From NCBI GenBank assembly GCA_016865035.1, contig CP018227.1:962001-1026000 (forward strand): 64,000 bases of DNA, written 5' to 3'. The notes below the pieces were generated by a model. It worked only from the letters and a program-made list of their open reading frames with translations, ran no database searches and was not told where the DNA came from. This DNA comes from Kordiimonadales bacterium IMCC3096 (GTDB lineage Bacteria; Pseudomonadota; Alphaproteobacteria; Minwuiales; Minwuiaceae). This document shows, one piece after another, positions 1 through 7,661 of the stretch (positions within the stretch are counted from its first letter, which is position 1; each line of letters opens with the position of its first letter). The translations under genes were made by a program, and so were the position numbers.

Positions 1-608
1 CCCGACGGCTTTGCCTTCAGCAAGGCATCCATCAGGGCACGGGCGTTCTCGATCAGCTGCTCCTCACCGAAGCTCGCCTTGCCGATACCGGCATGAATGA
101 TCCCGGCCTTCTCCACACGGAAGGCAACCTGACCACCCTTGGCCGCCGTCACCGCGTCGGCGACATTCGGCGTCACCGTACCCAGCTTCGGGTTCGGCAT
201 CATGCCGCGGGGACCCAGGATCTTGCCCAGGCGACCAACGATCGGCATCATGTCGGGCGTGGCGATGACGCGGTCGAACGGCATGTCACCGCTCTGCACC
301 CGCTCCATCAGATCCTCCGCACCGACGACATCGGCACCGGCGCTGGTGGCCTCGTCGGCCTTGTCGCCACGTGCGAACACGGCGACACGCACCGTCTTGC
401 CCGTGCCGTTCGGCAACTGGACCACACCACGGACCATCTGGTCGGCATGACGCGGATCGACACCCAGGCCGACAGTCATCTCGACGGTCTCGTCGAACTT
501 CGCCGTTGCATTGGCCTTCACGAGCCGGATCGCAGCTTCGAGTCCGATCTCGGAATTGCGGTCGACAGTCGCCACGGCGGCCGAATAGCGCTTACCCTTC
601 TTGGCCAT
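1..608 (-). CDS. rplA: 50S ribosomal protein L1 (partial, C-terminus beyond the window)
   Basis: Ribosomal protein L1 binds 23S rRNA at the L1 stalk and, in most bacteria, represses translation of its own rplKA mRNA. The gene starts with ATG at 606-608 and reads off the window edge, so about 202 N-terminal residues are visible. They begin [11 protein letters not shown] and include the L1 signature around [19 protein letters not shown]. It lies 4 nt after the rplK stop, as expected for the conserved rplK-rplA pair. Nothing looks abnormal in the visible part. Confidence 0.97.
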   Translation of the reverse strand, partial: MAKKGKRYSAAVATVDRNSEIGLEAAIRLVKANATAKFDETVEMTVGLGVDPRHADQMVRGVVQLPNGTGKTVRVAVFARGDKADEATSAGADVVGAEDLMERVQSGDMPFDRVIATPDMMPIVGRLGKILGPRGMMPNPKLGTVTPNVADAVTAAKGGQVAFRVEKAGIIHAGIGKASFGEEQLIENARALMDALLKAKPS

Positions 609-612
609 ATCC

Positions 613-1041
613 TCAGCCCTCCACCGCGATGCCCATGGAACGGGCGGAACCGGCAATGATCTTCATCGCCTGGTCGATGTCATTGGCATTCAGGTCTTCC
701 ATCTTCGCTTCCGCGATCTCGCGGACCTGCGCGGAGGTGACCTTGCCGACAGTGCCCTTGCCCGGGGTCTTGGCGCCGCTCTGCAGCTTCGCGGCCTTCT
801 TCAGGAAGTAGGACGCCGGCGGCGTCTTCGTGATGAAGGTGAACGAGCGATCGGAGAAGGCGGTAATCACCACCGGGATCGGCATGTTCTTTTCCATCTG
901 CTGCGTGGCCGCATTGAAGGCCTTGCAGAACTCCATGATGTTCAGACCGCGCTGACCCAGGGCCGGGCCGATCGGCGGTGACGGATTGGCAGAGCCCGCA
1001 GGCACCTGCAGCTTGATGTAGCCAGCAATTTTCTTGGCCAT
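613..1041 (-). CDS. rplK: 50S ribosomal protein L11
   Basis: L11 is a component of the GTPase-associated centre of the large subunit. The 142-residue product is the normal length. It has the N-terminal [16 protein letters not shown] and the conserved [14 protein letters not shown] loop, and the C-terminal RNA-binding domain ends [19 protein letters not shown]. It follows nusG after a 219-nt gap and precedes rplA directly, which is the classical order. Confidence 0.98.
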   Translation of the reverse strand: MAKKIAGYIKLQVPAGSANPSPPIGPALGQRGLNIMEFCKAFNAATQQMEKNMPIPVVITAFSDRSFTFITKTPPASYFLKKAAKLQSGAKTPGKGTVGKVTSAQVREIAEAKMEDLNANDIDQAMKIIAGSARSMGIAVEG

Positions 1042-1228
1042 TTCAGTCCCTTCTCAACTTCAAGAGCGGGTGCGTGGTCCGGCGATGGCTCGCCTCCCAC
1101 ACAAACGACCGCAAGCCAGCGCTGCGTCGTGGTTCATGGATCACGAACCGCTTTCGCAGTTGACATTGCGGATTTCATTTCCGGTAGCTCGGAACGAGCG
1201 AACGGCTTGTAACGACCTGCCAGCCGGA

Positions 1229-1257
1229 TCGCAAGTGCAAAATCGGATGATTGTCAA
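1229..1257 (-). promoter_or_regulatory. Possible rplKA promoter just after nusG
   Basis: On the minus strand a perfect TTGACA (1252-1257) lies 3 nt past the nusG stop codon, followed 17 nt later by a weak TTGCGA as the -10. An extra promoter ahead of rplK is common in this operon, but the poor -10 makes this tentative. The rest of the 219-nt gap (1042-1260) shows no gene. Confidence 0.3.
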
Positions 1258-1260
1258 GGA

Positions 1261-1791
1261 TCAGAGTTTCTCGACCTGGGTATATTCCAGTTCGACCGGC
1301 GTCGCCCGGCCGAAGATCGAGACGGAAACCTTCAGACGCGTGCGCTCCTCGTCGATATCCTCGACGATGCCGTTGAAGGATGCGAACGGCCCGTCGGACA
1401 CACGCACCTGCTCCCCGATCTCGAACATGATCGATGGCTTCGGACGCTCGATGCCATCCTGCATCTGCTGCAGGATCCGCTCGGCTTCCCGGTCCGGGAT
1501 AGGCTGCGGCTTGTTCGCGGTTCCCAGAAAGCCGGTCACCTTGCCGACGTTCTTGACCAGGTGATAGCTCTCGTTGGTCATGTCCATCTTCACCAGCACA
1601 TAGCCGGGGAAGAACTTGCGCTCCGAATTGACCTTCTGGCCCCGGCGCATCTCGACCACTTCCTCGGTCGGCACCAGGACCTGCTCGATCAGGTCGGACA
1701 TGTCCTTCTGCTCGATCTGCTCGCGGATGGCCTCGGCGACCTTCTTCTCGAAGCCGGAATAGGCGTGCACGATGTACCAGCGCATTGGCAT
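1261..1791 (-). CDS. nusG: Transcription termination/antitermination factor NusG
   Basis: NusG binds RNA polymerase, reduces pausing and links it to Rho or the ribosome. The 176-residue protein has the NGN domain (from RWYIVHAYSGFEKKVAEAI through FFPGYVLVKMDM) and a C-terminal KOW domain (IGEQVRVSDGPFASFNGIV). The length is typical. It starts 6 nt after the secE stop codon and is co-transcribed with it. Confidence 0.98.
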   Translation of the reverse strand: MPMRWYIVHAYSGFEKKVAEAIREQIEQKDMSDLIEQVLVPTEEVVEMRRGQKVNSERKFFPGYVLVKMDMTNESYHLVKNVGKVTGFLGTANKPQPIPDREAERILQQMQDGIERPKPSIMFEIGEQVRVSDGPFASFNGIVEDIDEERTRLKVSVSIFGRATPVELEYTQVEKL

Positions 1792-1797
1792 GTCAGG

Positions 1798-2121
1798 TCA
1801 GCTCCCCAGTTCCAGAACGAAACCAACGCCGGTCTGAATGATAATGTCGACAAGCAGGAAGAACACGGATGCAAGCGCCACCATGATGAAGACCATCAGG
1901 GTGGTGATGCCGGTTTCCTTTCGCGTCGGATAGGTCACCTTGGCACCTTCCGCACGCACCTGCTGAAGGAACCGCAGCGGACCGGTACGCTTCTTCGCGG
2001 ACGGGCGGTCGGCGGTCTTCACGGGCGCGGCGACCTCAGCGGACGTACCGCTGCGGTTCGGACCACCCCTGGTGGCCTTGCCCTGTCCGCCCTTGCCCTG
2101 TCCTGATCTGGACTTTGCCAT
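1798..2121 (-). CDS. secE: Preprotein translocase subunit SecE
   Basis: SecE is the small essential subunit of the SecYEG translocon. The core is recognisable from about residue 48: an amphipathic segment with VTYPTRKET, then one membrane helix (TTLMVFIMVALASVFFLLVD). The first 45 or so residues form a Gly/Lys/Arg-rich basic extension absent from the usual ~65-residue alphaproteobacterial SecE. A shorter protein from an internal start is possible, but the only ATG near a plausible start is the one used here. It sits between tRNA-Trp and nusG. Confidence 0.93.
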   Translation of the reverse strand: MAKSRSGQGKGGQGKATRGGPNRSGTSAEVAAPVKTADRPSAKKRTGPLRFLQQVRAEGAKVTYPTRKETGITTLMVFIMVALASVFFLLVDIIIQTGVGFVLELGS

Positions 2122-2220
2122 CGTGATCCCGTTCCGTTGCGTGTCTTGACCGTTGCGTCCGATCAGGTGACGCCTGTGTTGCCCTTGCCGGATGCCAGAC
2201 CCTTGTCTGGTCTCAGGCGC

Positions 2221-2296
2221 TGGCAGGAGTGGAGGGACTCGAACCCCCAGCCCCCGGTTTTGGAGACCGGTGCTCTACCAATTGAGCTACACTCCT
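2221..2296 (-). tRNA. tRNA-Trp (anticodon CCA)
   Basis: The minus strand gives a full cloverleaf: acceptor AGGAGTG/CACTCCT, D arm TAGCTCAATTGGTAGAGC, anticodon loop CTCCAAA with CCA, and T arm GGGTTCGAGTCCC. The discriminator is G and the 3' CCA is encoded (76 nt). The tuf-trpT-secE-nusG order is conserved in many bacteria. Confidence 0.97.
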
Positions 2297-2366
2297 ATGC
2301 CCACCGCATCTTCGCGGGCTGCGCCGCCAGTGGCGATGCAGCCCTGAAGATACCGCGTCTCAGACC

Positions 2367-3557
2367 TTACTCGACGATCTTCGCGACGACGCCGGCACCG
2401 ACGGTGCGGCCGCCTTCACGGATGGCGAAGCGCAGTCCCTCGTCCATCGCGATCGGGTTGATCAGCTCCACCACCATCGCGATGTTGTCGCCCGGCATCA
2501 CCATCTCCGTGCCTTCCGGCAGCTCGATGACGCCCGTCACATCCGTCGTGCGGAAGTAGAACTGCGGGCGGTAGTTGCCGAAGAACGGCGTGTGACGGCC
2601 ACCCTCTTCCTTCGTCAGGATATAGGCCTCCGCCTGGAACTTCGTGTGCGGCGTGATCGAACCCGGCTTGGCCAGAACCTGGCCACGCTCCACATCCTCA
2701 CGACCGACACCGCGCAGCAGCGCACCGATGTTGTCACCGGCCTCGCCCTGGTCCAGCAGCTTCCGGAACATCTCGACGCCCGTGCAGGTCGACTTCTTCG
2801 TCGCCCGGATGCCGACAATCTCGACTTCCTCACCGACCTTCACGACGCCGCGCTCGACGCGACCCGTAACAACCGTGCCACGACCCGAGATCGAGAACAC
2901 GTCCTCGATCGGCATCAGGAAGGCCTGATCCTTCGGACGCTCCGGCTGCGGGATGTATTCGTCAACCGCCGCCATCAGTTCCAGGATCGAATTCTTGCCG
3001 ATCTCCTCGTCACGACCCTCCACCGCGGCCAGGGCAGAACCCTTCACGATCGGAATGTCGTCGCCCGGGAAGTCATACGACGACAGCAGCTCGCGAATCT
3101 CGAGCTCGACGAGCTCAAGCAGCTCCTCGTCGTCGACCTGATCGACTTTGTTCATGTAGACGACAAGCGCCGGAACACCCACCTGGCGCGCCAGCAGGAT
3201 GTGCTCGCGCGTCTGCGGCATCGGGCCGTCAGCAGCCGAAACAACCAGGATGCCGCCGTCCATCTGCGCCGCACCCGTGATCATGTTCTTCACGTAGTCG
3301 GCATGACCCGGGCAATCAACGTGGGCGTAGTGGCGGTTCGCCGTCTCGTATTCGACATGCGCCGTCGAGATCGTGATGCCGCGCGCCTTCTCCTCAGGCG
3401 CGGCGTCAATGTCCGCATACGCCTTCGCCGTCGCGCCGCCACTCTCCGCAAGCACCATCGTGATCGCTGCAGTCAGCGTCGTCTTGCCATGGTCAACGTG
3501 ACCAATCGTGCCCACATTGCAGTGCGGCTTCGTACGCTCAAACTTCTCTTTGGCCAT
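2367..3557 (-). CDS. tuf: Elongation factor Tu
   Basis: EF-Tu is the GTPase that delivers aminoacyl-tRNA to the ribosome. The 396-residue protein starts at [14 protein letters not shown] (ATG at 3555-3557); a 14-codon upstream extension of the frame is not needed. The G motifs are visible: GHVDHGKT (P loop), DCPGHADYV (switch II) and NKVD. Domains 2 and 3 follow in order to VAKIVE. It lies between tRNA-Gly and tRNA-Trp, the position usually held by the tufB copy; a second copy in an str operon is likely but not in this window. Confidence 0.98.
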   Translation of the reverse strand: MAKEKFERTKPHCNVGTIGHVDHGKTTLTAAITMVLAESGGATAKAYADIDAAPEEKARGITISTAHVEYETANRHYAHVDCPGHADYVKNMITGAAQMDGGILVVSAADGPMPQTREHILLARQVGVPALVVYMNKVDQVDDEELLELVELEIRELLSSYDFPGDDIPIVKGSALAAVEGRDEEIGKNSILELMAAVDEYIPQPERPKDQAFLMPIEDVFSISGRGTVVTGRVERGVVKVGEEVEIVGIRATKKSTCTGVEMFRKLLDQGEAGDNIGALLRGVGREDVERGQVLAKPGSITPHTKFQAEAYILTKEEGGRHTPFFGNYRPQFYFRTTDVTGVIELPEGTEMVMPGDNIAMVVELINPIAMDEGLRFAIREGGRTVGAGVVAKIVE

Positions 3558-3632
3558 CTCTCTACGCCCGCCTTCATATTCTGTTTCGTACGGAGCCACA
3601 CGGCTTCCGTCTCGTCGTGCCTCTCAACGGAA

Positions 3633-3706
3633 TGGAGCGGGTGATGGGAATCGAACCCACGTAACCAGCTTGGAAGGCTGGGGCTCTACCATTGAGCTAC
3701 ACCCGC
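3633..3706 (-). tRNA. tRNA-Gly (anticodon TCC)
   Basis: The minus-strand cloverleaf has acceptor GCGGGTG/CACCCGC, D arm TAGCTCAATGGTAGAGC, anticodon loop CTTCCAA (TCC), T arm TGGGTTCGATTCCCA and an encoded CCA (74 nt). It lies upstream of tuf and was probably processed from the same transcript. Confidence 0.97.
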
Positions 3707-3766
3707 ATCCGATCCGGCCCGTACCATCCTGCCGTCGTGCGTTGACCCGACCGCCCGGCCATCGGT

Positions 3767-3852
3767 TGGTGGAGGGAGTTGGATTCGAACCAACGTAGGC
3801 GTACGCCAACGGGTTTACAGCCCGTCCCCTTTAGCCACTCGGGCACCCCTCC
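3767..3852 (-). tRNA. tRNA-Tyr (anticodon GTA)
   Basis: This is a class II tRNA with a long variable arm (86 nt including the encoded CCA). The acceptor is GGAGGGG with a G-T pair at the last position, the anticodon loop is CTGTAAA (GTA), the variable arm centres on GGCGTACGCC, and the T arm is TTGGTTCGAATCCAA. It is the first gene of the tRNA/tuf/secE operon and starts about 30 nt after the predicted transcription start. Confidence 0.97.
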
Positions 3853-3891
3853 AGACCAGACGATGTCGGATGGCCGATCAAACGCGGCTGC

Positions 3892-3919
3892 ACTATCCCC
3901 AATCCCCTCGTCATGTCAA
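3892..3919 (-). promoter_or_regulatory. Promoter of the tRNA-Tyr/tRNA-Gly/tuf/secE operon
   Basis: On the minus strand a consensus -35 TTGACA (3914-3919) is followed by a 16-nt spacer and GATAGT (3892-3897) as the -10. Transcription would begin near 3885, about 30 nt before tRNA-Tyr. The perfect -35 and the position fit a strong housekeeping sigma-70 promoter. The rest of 3853-4076 shows no gene. Confidence 0.6.
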
Positions 3920-4076
3920 CAACCTCGCGGACTGAATTTCCTCCACCGCCGCCCCGCGGTTTGGTTGTCCTGCCGGCCAGGGAGGCATGATCCGGAGGGC
4001 AGACTTCCGGGATTGTCGCCCCGGATTGCCTTAATACCGTTTGCGACCGGGGCAACACGATCCTATAAGCCGCCCG

Positions 4077-5339
4077 ATGAGCGAGAATGAAGAACGAAAA
4101 GGCGGCCCGGGCCGCAATGGTGGCGCTGGCCGGGGTCAGGGCGGTCGTGGATCCGCGGACTCGGGACGTGGTGACAGTCGCCCGCCGCGCAGGGACGGCG
4201 ACAGCCGCCCGCCACGCAGGGACGGCGACAGCCGCCCGCCGCGCAGGGACGGCGACAGCCGCCCGCCGCGCAGGGATGGTGACAGCCGCCCGCCGCGCAG
4301 GGACGGCGACAGCCGCCCGCCGCGCAGGGACGGTGACAGCCGCCCGCCACGCAGGGACGGTGACAGCCGTCCGCCGCGCAGGGATGGCGACAGCCGCCCG
4401 CCGCGCAGGGATGGCGACAGCCGCCCGCCGCGCAGGGAGGGTTCCGACACCAGTGTTCCGCGCCGGGATCGGGACGGCGAGGACCGGCGCGGCCGCAATC
4501 ACTTCAATCCGGACGGGGACCGGCGTCCGCGCCGCGACGACCGCAAGAATGACAAGCCGAAGTCCAGTCGCCGTCACCCGGAAGTCTCCGTGCGTTCCGG
4601 TGGACGCCAGTCCACCGGCGTCAAGGACACGATGCACTGGATATATGGCCGGCACGCCGTCCTCGCCGCCATGGCCAACCCCCGTCGCGAGATCCAGCGC
4701 CTGATCGCGACACCGCAGGTGCTGGAGAATACGGCATTTGGCAATCACGGCCTGCTGGAGACCATGTCGCGTTCCGACATGGACGCCGTGCTGTCCCGCT
4801 ATGACCGGGATGGCGCGACCCATGGCGGCGTCGCCGCCTATGCGGCCCCCCTGGCCGTACCCTCCGCCGAAAGTCTGCTGAAACCGGAAGGCAAGTCGGT
4901 GGTGATCGTGCTGGATCAGGTCAGCGATCCGCACAATGTCGGTGCCATCATGCGCTCCGCCGCAGCCTTCGGTGCCCGCGCGGTCATGGCACCGGAACGC
5001 AATGCCGCGCCAATCACCGGTGCCCTGGCCAAGTCCGCGTCCGGTGCGCTGGAGAGCGTGCCGTACCTGCGCCCGACCAATCTCTCACGCGCGCTGGCGA
5101 TGCTGAAGGAATGGGGCTACTGGCGCATCGGCCTGGATGGTGACGCGGAGGCCGGACTGGCAGAGGCATCGAAGTTCGAGCGTATCGCCCTGGTCATGGG
5201 TGCCGAGGGCAAGGGCCTGCGCCGTCTGACGGCGGAGAACTGCGACCTGCTGGTCAGCATTCCCATGAGCGGTGCCATCGAGAGCCTGAATGTCTCCAAC
5301 GCGGCGGCGATCGCCCTTTACGAACTGAGTCGTTCGTAA
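4077..5339 (+). CDS. rlmB: TrmH-family 23S rRNA 2'-O-methyltransferase (RlmB-like) with a repetitive N-terminal tail
   Basis: This SPOUT methyltransferase is expected to 2'-O-methylate guanosine 2251 of 23S rRNA with S-adenosylmethionine. In the 420-residue protein, residues 1-32 are Gly-rich and 33-122 are ten copies of DSRPPRRDG. A further basic linker leads to the substrate-binding domain (from about MHWIYGRHAVLAAM) and the SpoU domain with its three motifs: NVGAIMRSAAAFGA, VMGAEGKGLR and IPMSGAIESLNVSNAAAIAL. The ATG at 4077 (MSENEERKGG) is preferred to a TTG at 4041. The 3' end overlaps the convergent gene by 22 nt. Divergence from tRNA-Tyr is the usual alphaproteobacterial arrangement. 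Confidence 0.92.
   Translation: MSENEERKGGPGRNGGAGRGQGGRGSADSGRGDSRPPRRDGDSRPPRRDGDSRPPRRDGDSRPPRRDGDSRPPRRDGDSRPPRRDGDSRPPRRDGDSRPPRRDGDSRPPRRDGDSRPPRREGSDTSVPRRDRDGEDRRGRNHFNPDGDRRPRRDDRKNDKPKSSRRHPEVSVRSGGRQSTGVKDTMHWIYGRHAVLAAMANPRREIQRLIATPQVLENTAFGNHGLLETMSRSDMDAVLSRYDRDGATHGGVAAYAAPLAVPSAESLLKPEGKSVVIVLDQVSDPHNVGAIMRSAAAFGARAVMAPERNAAPITGALAKSASGALESVPYLRPTNLSRALAMLKEWGYWRIGLDGDAEAGLAEASKFERIALVMGAEGKGLRRLTAENCDLLVSIPMSGAIESLNVSNAAAIALYELSRS
4173..4442 (+). repeat. Ten-unit 27-bp tandem repeat inside rlmB
   Basis: Ten head-to-tail 27-nt units, each encoding DSRPPRRDG (the last one EG), run without interruption. Units differ at only a few positions, for example gccacg versus gccgcg and gacggc versus gatggt. 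As 27 is a multiple of three, gain or loss of units keeps the reading frame. Confidence 0.97.
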
Positions 5340-6262
5340 GCCAGGCGTGCGGCGGCGAGGTCTTCCAGCGCCGCGCCGACCGACTTGAACACCGTGATCT
5401 CCCCGGCGTCACGACGCCCCGGATGGTCACCGCGCGTCAGGTCGTGGAGGTCGGCGGCAATCGAGTCCGGCGTGATGGCCCCGCTTGCCATCGCCTGGAC
5501 GATGTCGCCCCCCTCCTTCGTCGCCCCGGCCCGCGTATCGACGAAGACGGTTCCGACCTGCATTGCCTGGTCGTCACTTTCCCGCATCTCCGGCGTGAAG
5601 GCCCCGACAAGATCCAGATGCGCGCCGGGTTTCAGCCAGTCACCATGGACCAGCGGCTCCCTTGAAAGCGTGGCGCAGGAGATCAGGTCGGCCTGCCGCA
5701 CAGCCGCTTCCAGATCCGGCGCGGCCTCCGTCGGCAGCCCCATCCCCTTGAGGTCCGCCGCAAGTGCCGCGGCCTTGTCCGGATTGCGGTTCCAGATCTG
5801 CACACGCTGCAGTGACGGTCGCGCCGCCAGATGGGCACGGATCAGGCAGGGTGCCAGGGCGCCCGATCCCACCATCACCATCCCGGCGGCATCCTGCCGC
5901 GCCAGATACCGTGCCGCGAGCGCAGAAGCGGCGGCGGTACGCAGCACCGTCAGCCGCGAACCATCGAGCAACGCCAGAGGCGCACCTGTCCGGGGATCCA
6001 GCAGCAGGTAGTTCGCCTGGACGGCAGGCAGTCCGCGCGTGTTCGCGCCGGGAAAGACCGTCGCGACCTTGATGCCGACCGACTCGCCCGGCTGCCAGGC
6101 CGGCATCAGCAGCAGGGTCGCATCCGGCTCCGAAGGTACTTCGATGGTATGGTGATGGCGCACAGGCTGTTCGCAGCCGTCGCGAAACATCGCGCCAAGG
6201 CTGTCGGCCAGTGCCGTCTCGTCGAGGACGCGATCGATCGCGGCCGCATCAATGTTCAGCAT
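5318..6262 (-). CDS. Ornithine cyclodeaminase / mu-crystallin family protein
   Basis: This 314-residue NAD(P)-binding protein belongs to the family of ornithine cyclodeaminase, alanine dehydrogenase (archaeal type) and ketimine reductases. The Rossmann motif is VMVGSGALAPCLIRAHL (about residues 147-163), followed by VQIWNRNPDKAAALAADL. The N-terminal half carries the family pattern ANYLLLDPRTGAPLALLDG. The substrate cannot be decided from sequence. It lies 20 nt after the lapA-like gene and is probably the last gene of an ihfB-lapA-ocd run. It overlaps the end of rlmB on the opposite strand. Confidence 0.88.
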   Translation of the reverse strand: MLNIDAAAIDRVLDETALADSLGAMFRDGCEQPVRHHHTIEVPSEPDATLLLMPAWQPGESVGIKVATVFPGANTRGLPAVQANYLLLDPRTGAPLALLDGSRLTVLRTAAASALAARYLARQDAAGMVMVGSGALAPCLIRAHLAARPSLQRVQIWNRNPDKAAALAADLKGMGLPTEAAPDLEAAVRQADLISCATLSREPLVHGDWLKPGAHLDLVGAFTPEMRESDDQAMQVGTVFVDTRAGATKEGGDIVQAMASGAITPDSIAADLHDLTRGDHPGRRDAGEITVFKSVGAALEDLAAARLAYERLSS

Positions 6263-6282
6263 CGGTATTCGACCCGCATCGG

Positions 6283-6630
6283 TCAGGCAGCTTCCGGCCC
6301 GCGCAGGGCCTTCCGGTCGTTGGCGGCGCGGGCCAGGTCCCGCGCATGGTCCAGCTCGACCTTCAGCTTCGCGATCTCGCGCTCCAGCTCGTCGGCATGG
6401 CGATGTTCACGCCGGGCACGCTGCCGCACCGCGCCATCCCGCCACCACATGCTGAAACCACCCAGAAGCACACCGGCAAACATGGCACCGAAGATGACCG
6501 CAAACATCGGAACATTCAGGACAAAGGGCAGAGGCTCCAGCCCCACCGCGACGGAGCCGCGATTGGAAATGGCCAGCGAGGCACATATCACCAGCGCCAC
6601 GAGAAGGATGAGCACACGAATCAGCTTCAC
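6283..6630 (-). CDS. LapA-domain (DUF1049-type) inner-membrane protein
   Basis: A 115-residue membrane protein with two N-terminal helices (residues about 4-23 and 42-65) and a charged coiled-coil-like tail rich in Arg/Glu (ADELEREIAKLKVELDHARD). This architecture is that of LapA/YciS proteins, which in enterobacteria work with LapB in controlling lipopolysaccharide synthesis. Its position downstream of ihfB is conserved in proteobacteria. No lapB is in the window, so an LPS role here is inferred. Confidence 0.8.
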   Translation of the reverse strand: MKLIRVLILLVALVICASLAISNRGSVAVGLEPLPFVLNVPMFAVIFGAMFAGVLLGGFSMWWRDGAVRQRARREHRHADELEREIAKLKVELDHARDLARAANDRKALRGPEAA

Positions 6631-6674
6631 CAGTCAGACCCCGCTACTGCGCCCGGGCTCGGCCGCCAGGCAAA

Positions 6675-6956
6675 TCAACTGTCGTTCAGACGTTCGCGCA
6701 GTTCCTTGCCGGTCTTGAAGAACGGCACGAACTTCTCGTCAACCTGCACGGATTCACCCGTTCGCGGGTTGCGCCCCACCCGCGCCGGACGGCGCTTGAC
6801 GGAGAAGGCGCCGAAACCACGCAGTTCCACACGTTCGCCCTTGGCAAGCGCGCCCGTGATCTCGTCGAAGATGGTCGACACGATGCGTTCGACATCACGC
6901 TGATGAAGGTGGGGATTTTCTTCCGCGAGTTTCGCGATGAGCTCGGATTTTATCAT
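6675..6956 (-). CDS. ihfB: Integration host factor subunit beta
   Basis: IHF-beta pairs with IHF-alpha to bind and sharply bend DNA. The 93-residue product starts at [19 protein letters not shown] (ATG at 6954-6956). It has the DNA-binding arm motif [10 protein letters not shown] and the core [17 protein letters not shown], both typical of IHF-beta and HU. The open frame reaches 46 codons further upstream, but that segment is not conserved-looking. The lapA-like gene follows 44 nt later. Confidence 0.94.
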   Translation of the reverse strand: MIKSELIAKLAEENPHLHQRDVERIVSTIFDEITGALAKGERVELRGFGAFSVKRRPARVGRNPRTGESVQVDEKFVPFFKTGKELRERLNDS

Positions 6957-7272
6957 TGAACCAACACCGCTTGTCGCGGTCTTCCCTGCCGTGATTGCCA
7001 ACAATGCCAAAGCTTGCCCGCCACGGTCAAGCGCCGCCACGGATTCAGCGCGGGGCGAAATGTTCCACCGTCCGCTGGCCGGTATCGCTTCCATCCATCA
7101 ATGCAGCACTCCGGATCGGTCCGCCGACGATGCCAACGCACAGCGGAACGCCCTAACGCTGTTGTGAAGGGCGGTGAAGAAGGGTGTTTTGCGCCGGGGA
7201 GTTCCGGCACCCAAACTCCGCCACAGGAACCGGGATCAATCCGGCTCCGGAGTCATTCGGGAGAGATCGATC
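6957..7272. other. Intergenic region between ihfB and the Cys-rich gene
   Basis: 316 nt between two divergent genes with no gene that I can support. On the minus strand a TTGACC (7025-7030) followed 17-18 nt later by GCATTG/CATTGT could be the ihfB promoter, placing the start about 40 nt before its ATG. A purine-rich gggagagatcg just before 7273 probably serves as the ribosome-binding site of the next gene. I see no repeats. Confidence 0.45.
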
Positions 7273-7521
7273 ATGCTGAAGAAAACCCTCACTGTCGCCG
7301 CAATGGCCACCGTCGCGATGGCCGCCGCCGTTCCGGCATCCTATGCCGGTGCACACAAGTCGGCATGCGGCGCGGCGAAGGCCTGCAGCCCTTGTGCCGG
7401 CAAGTGCAACCCCTGCGCGGCCAGGTGCAATCCCTGCGCCGCGAAGTGCAACCCGTGTGCTGCCAAGAACCCCTGCAGTGCCGCCAAGGCCTGCAATCCC
7501 TGCGCAGCGAAGAAGAACTGA
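7273..7521 (+). CDS. Secreted Cys-rich mini-protein with repeated CxxC motifs
   Basis: The 82-residue product starts at MLKKTLTVAAMATVAMAAA (ATG 7273), a typical Sec signal peptide ending near ASYAGA. The mature part of about 57 residues contains twelve cysteines, arranged as CSPC and four CNPC units plus single Cys, spaced by Ala/Lys (AAK). There is no enzyme domain. The pattern suggests a periplasmic metal-binding or metal-storage peptide like other proteobacterial small Cys-rich secreted proteins, but no partner gene (DUF692-type or other) is nearby. A strong hairpin terminator follows, so it appears to be a single-gene transcript. The function is not known to me. Confidence 0.85.
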   Translation: MLKKTLTVAAMATVAMAAAVPASYAGAHKSACGAAKACSPCAGKCNPCAARCNPCAAKCNPCAAKNPCSAAKACNPCAAKKN

Positions 7522-7553
7522 TCTTTCGCAGACAGCTGTCTGCTGCCGGAATG

Positions 7554-7582
7554 CCGCGCCTCCCGACGGGGGCGCGGTTTTT
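7554..7582 (+). terminator. Rho-independent terminator of the Cys-rich gene
   Basis: CCGCGCC (7554-7560) pairs with GGCGCGG (7571-7577) around a 10-nt loop and is followed by five T. It ends the transcript 33 nt after the stop codon of the Cys-rich gene. Confidence 0.85.
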
Positions 7583-7661
7583 CCTTTTCCGGCCACAGGC
7601 CGTCGGCGGGTGCGGGCAGGTGCGATTCCATCACCTGATGGAATGATCTAGTCTGCGCGCC

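Noticed and set aside
2592..3644. 350-codon plus-strand frame opposite tuf
   Set aside because: Antisense shadow of a highly biased gene; Arg/His/Leu-rich product without recognisable features, and it runs over a tRNA.
4041..4076. TTG start giving a 12-residue longer RlmB
   Set aside because: The ATG at 4077 begins a typical hydrophilic N-terminus; the upstream part lies in leader DNA and TTG starts are rarer.
4173..4442. CRISPR-like appearance of the 27-bp repeats
   Set aside because: Units are contiguous without spacers and are in frame inside a coding gene.
4136..4498. Minus-strand 120-codon repeat frame in rlmB
   Set aside because: Created by the tandem repeat read on the other strand (LRGGRLSPS units); no independent support.
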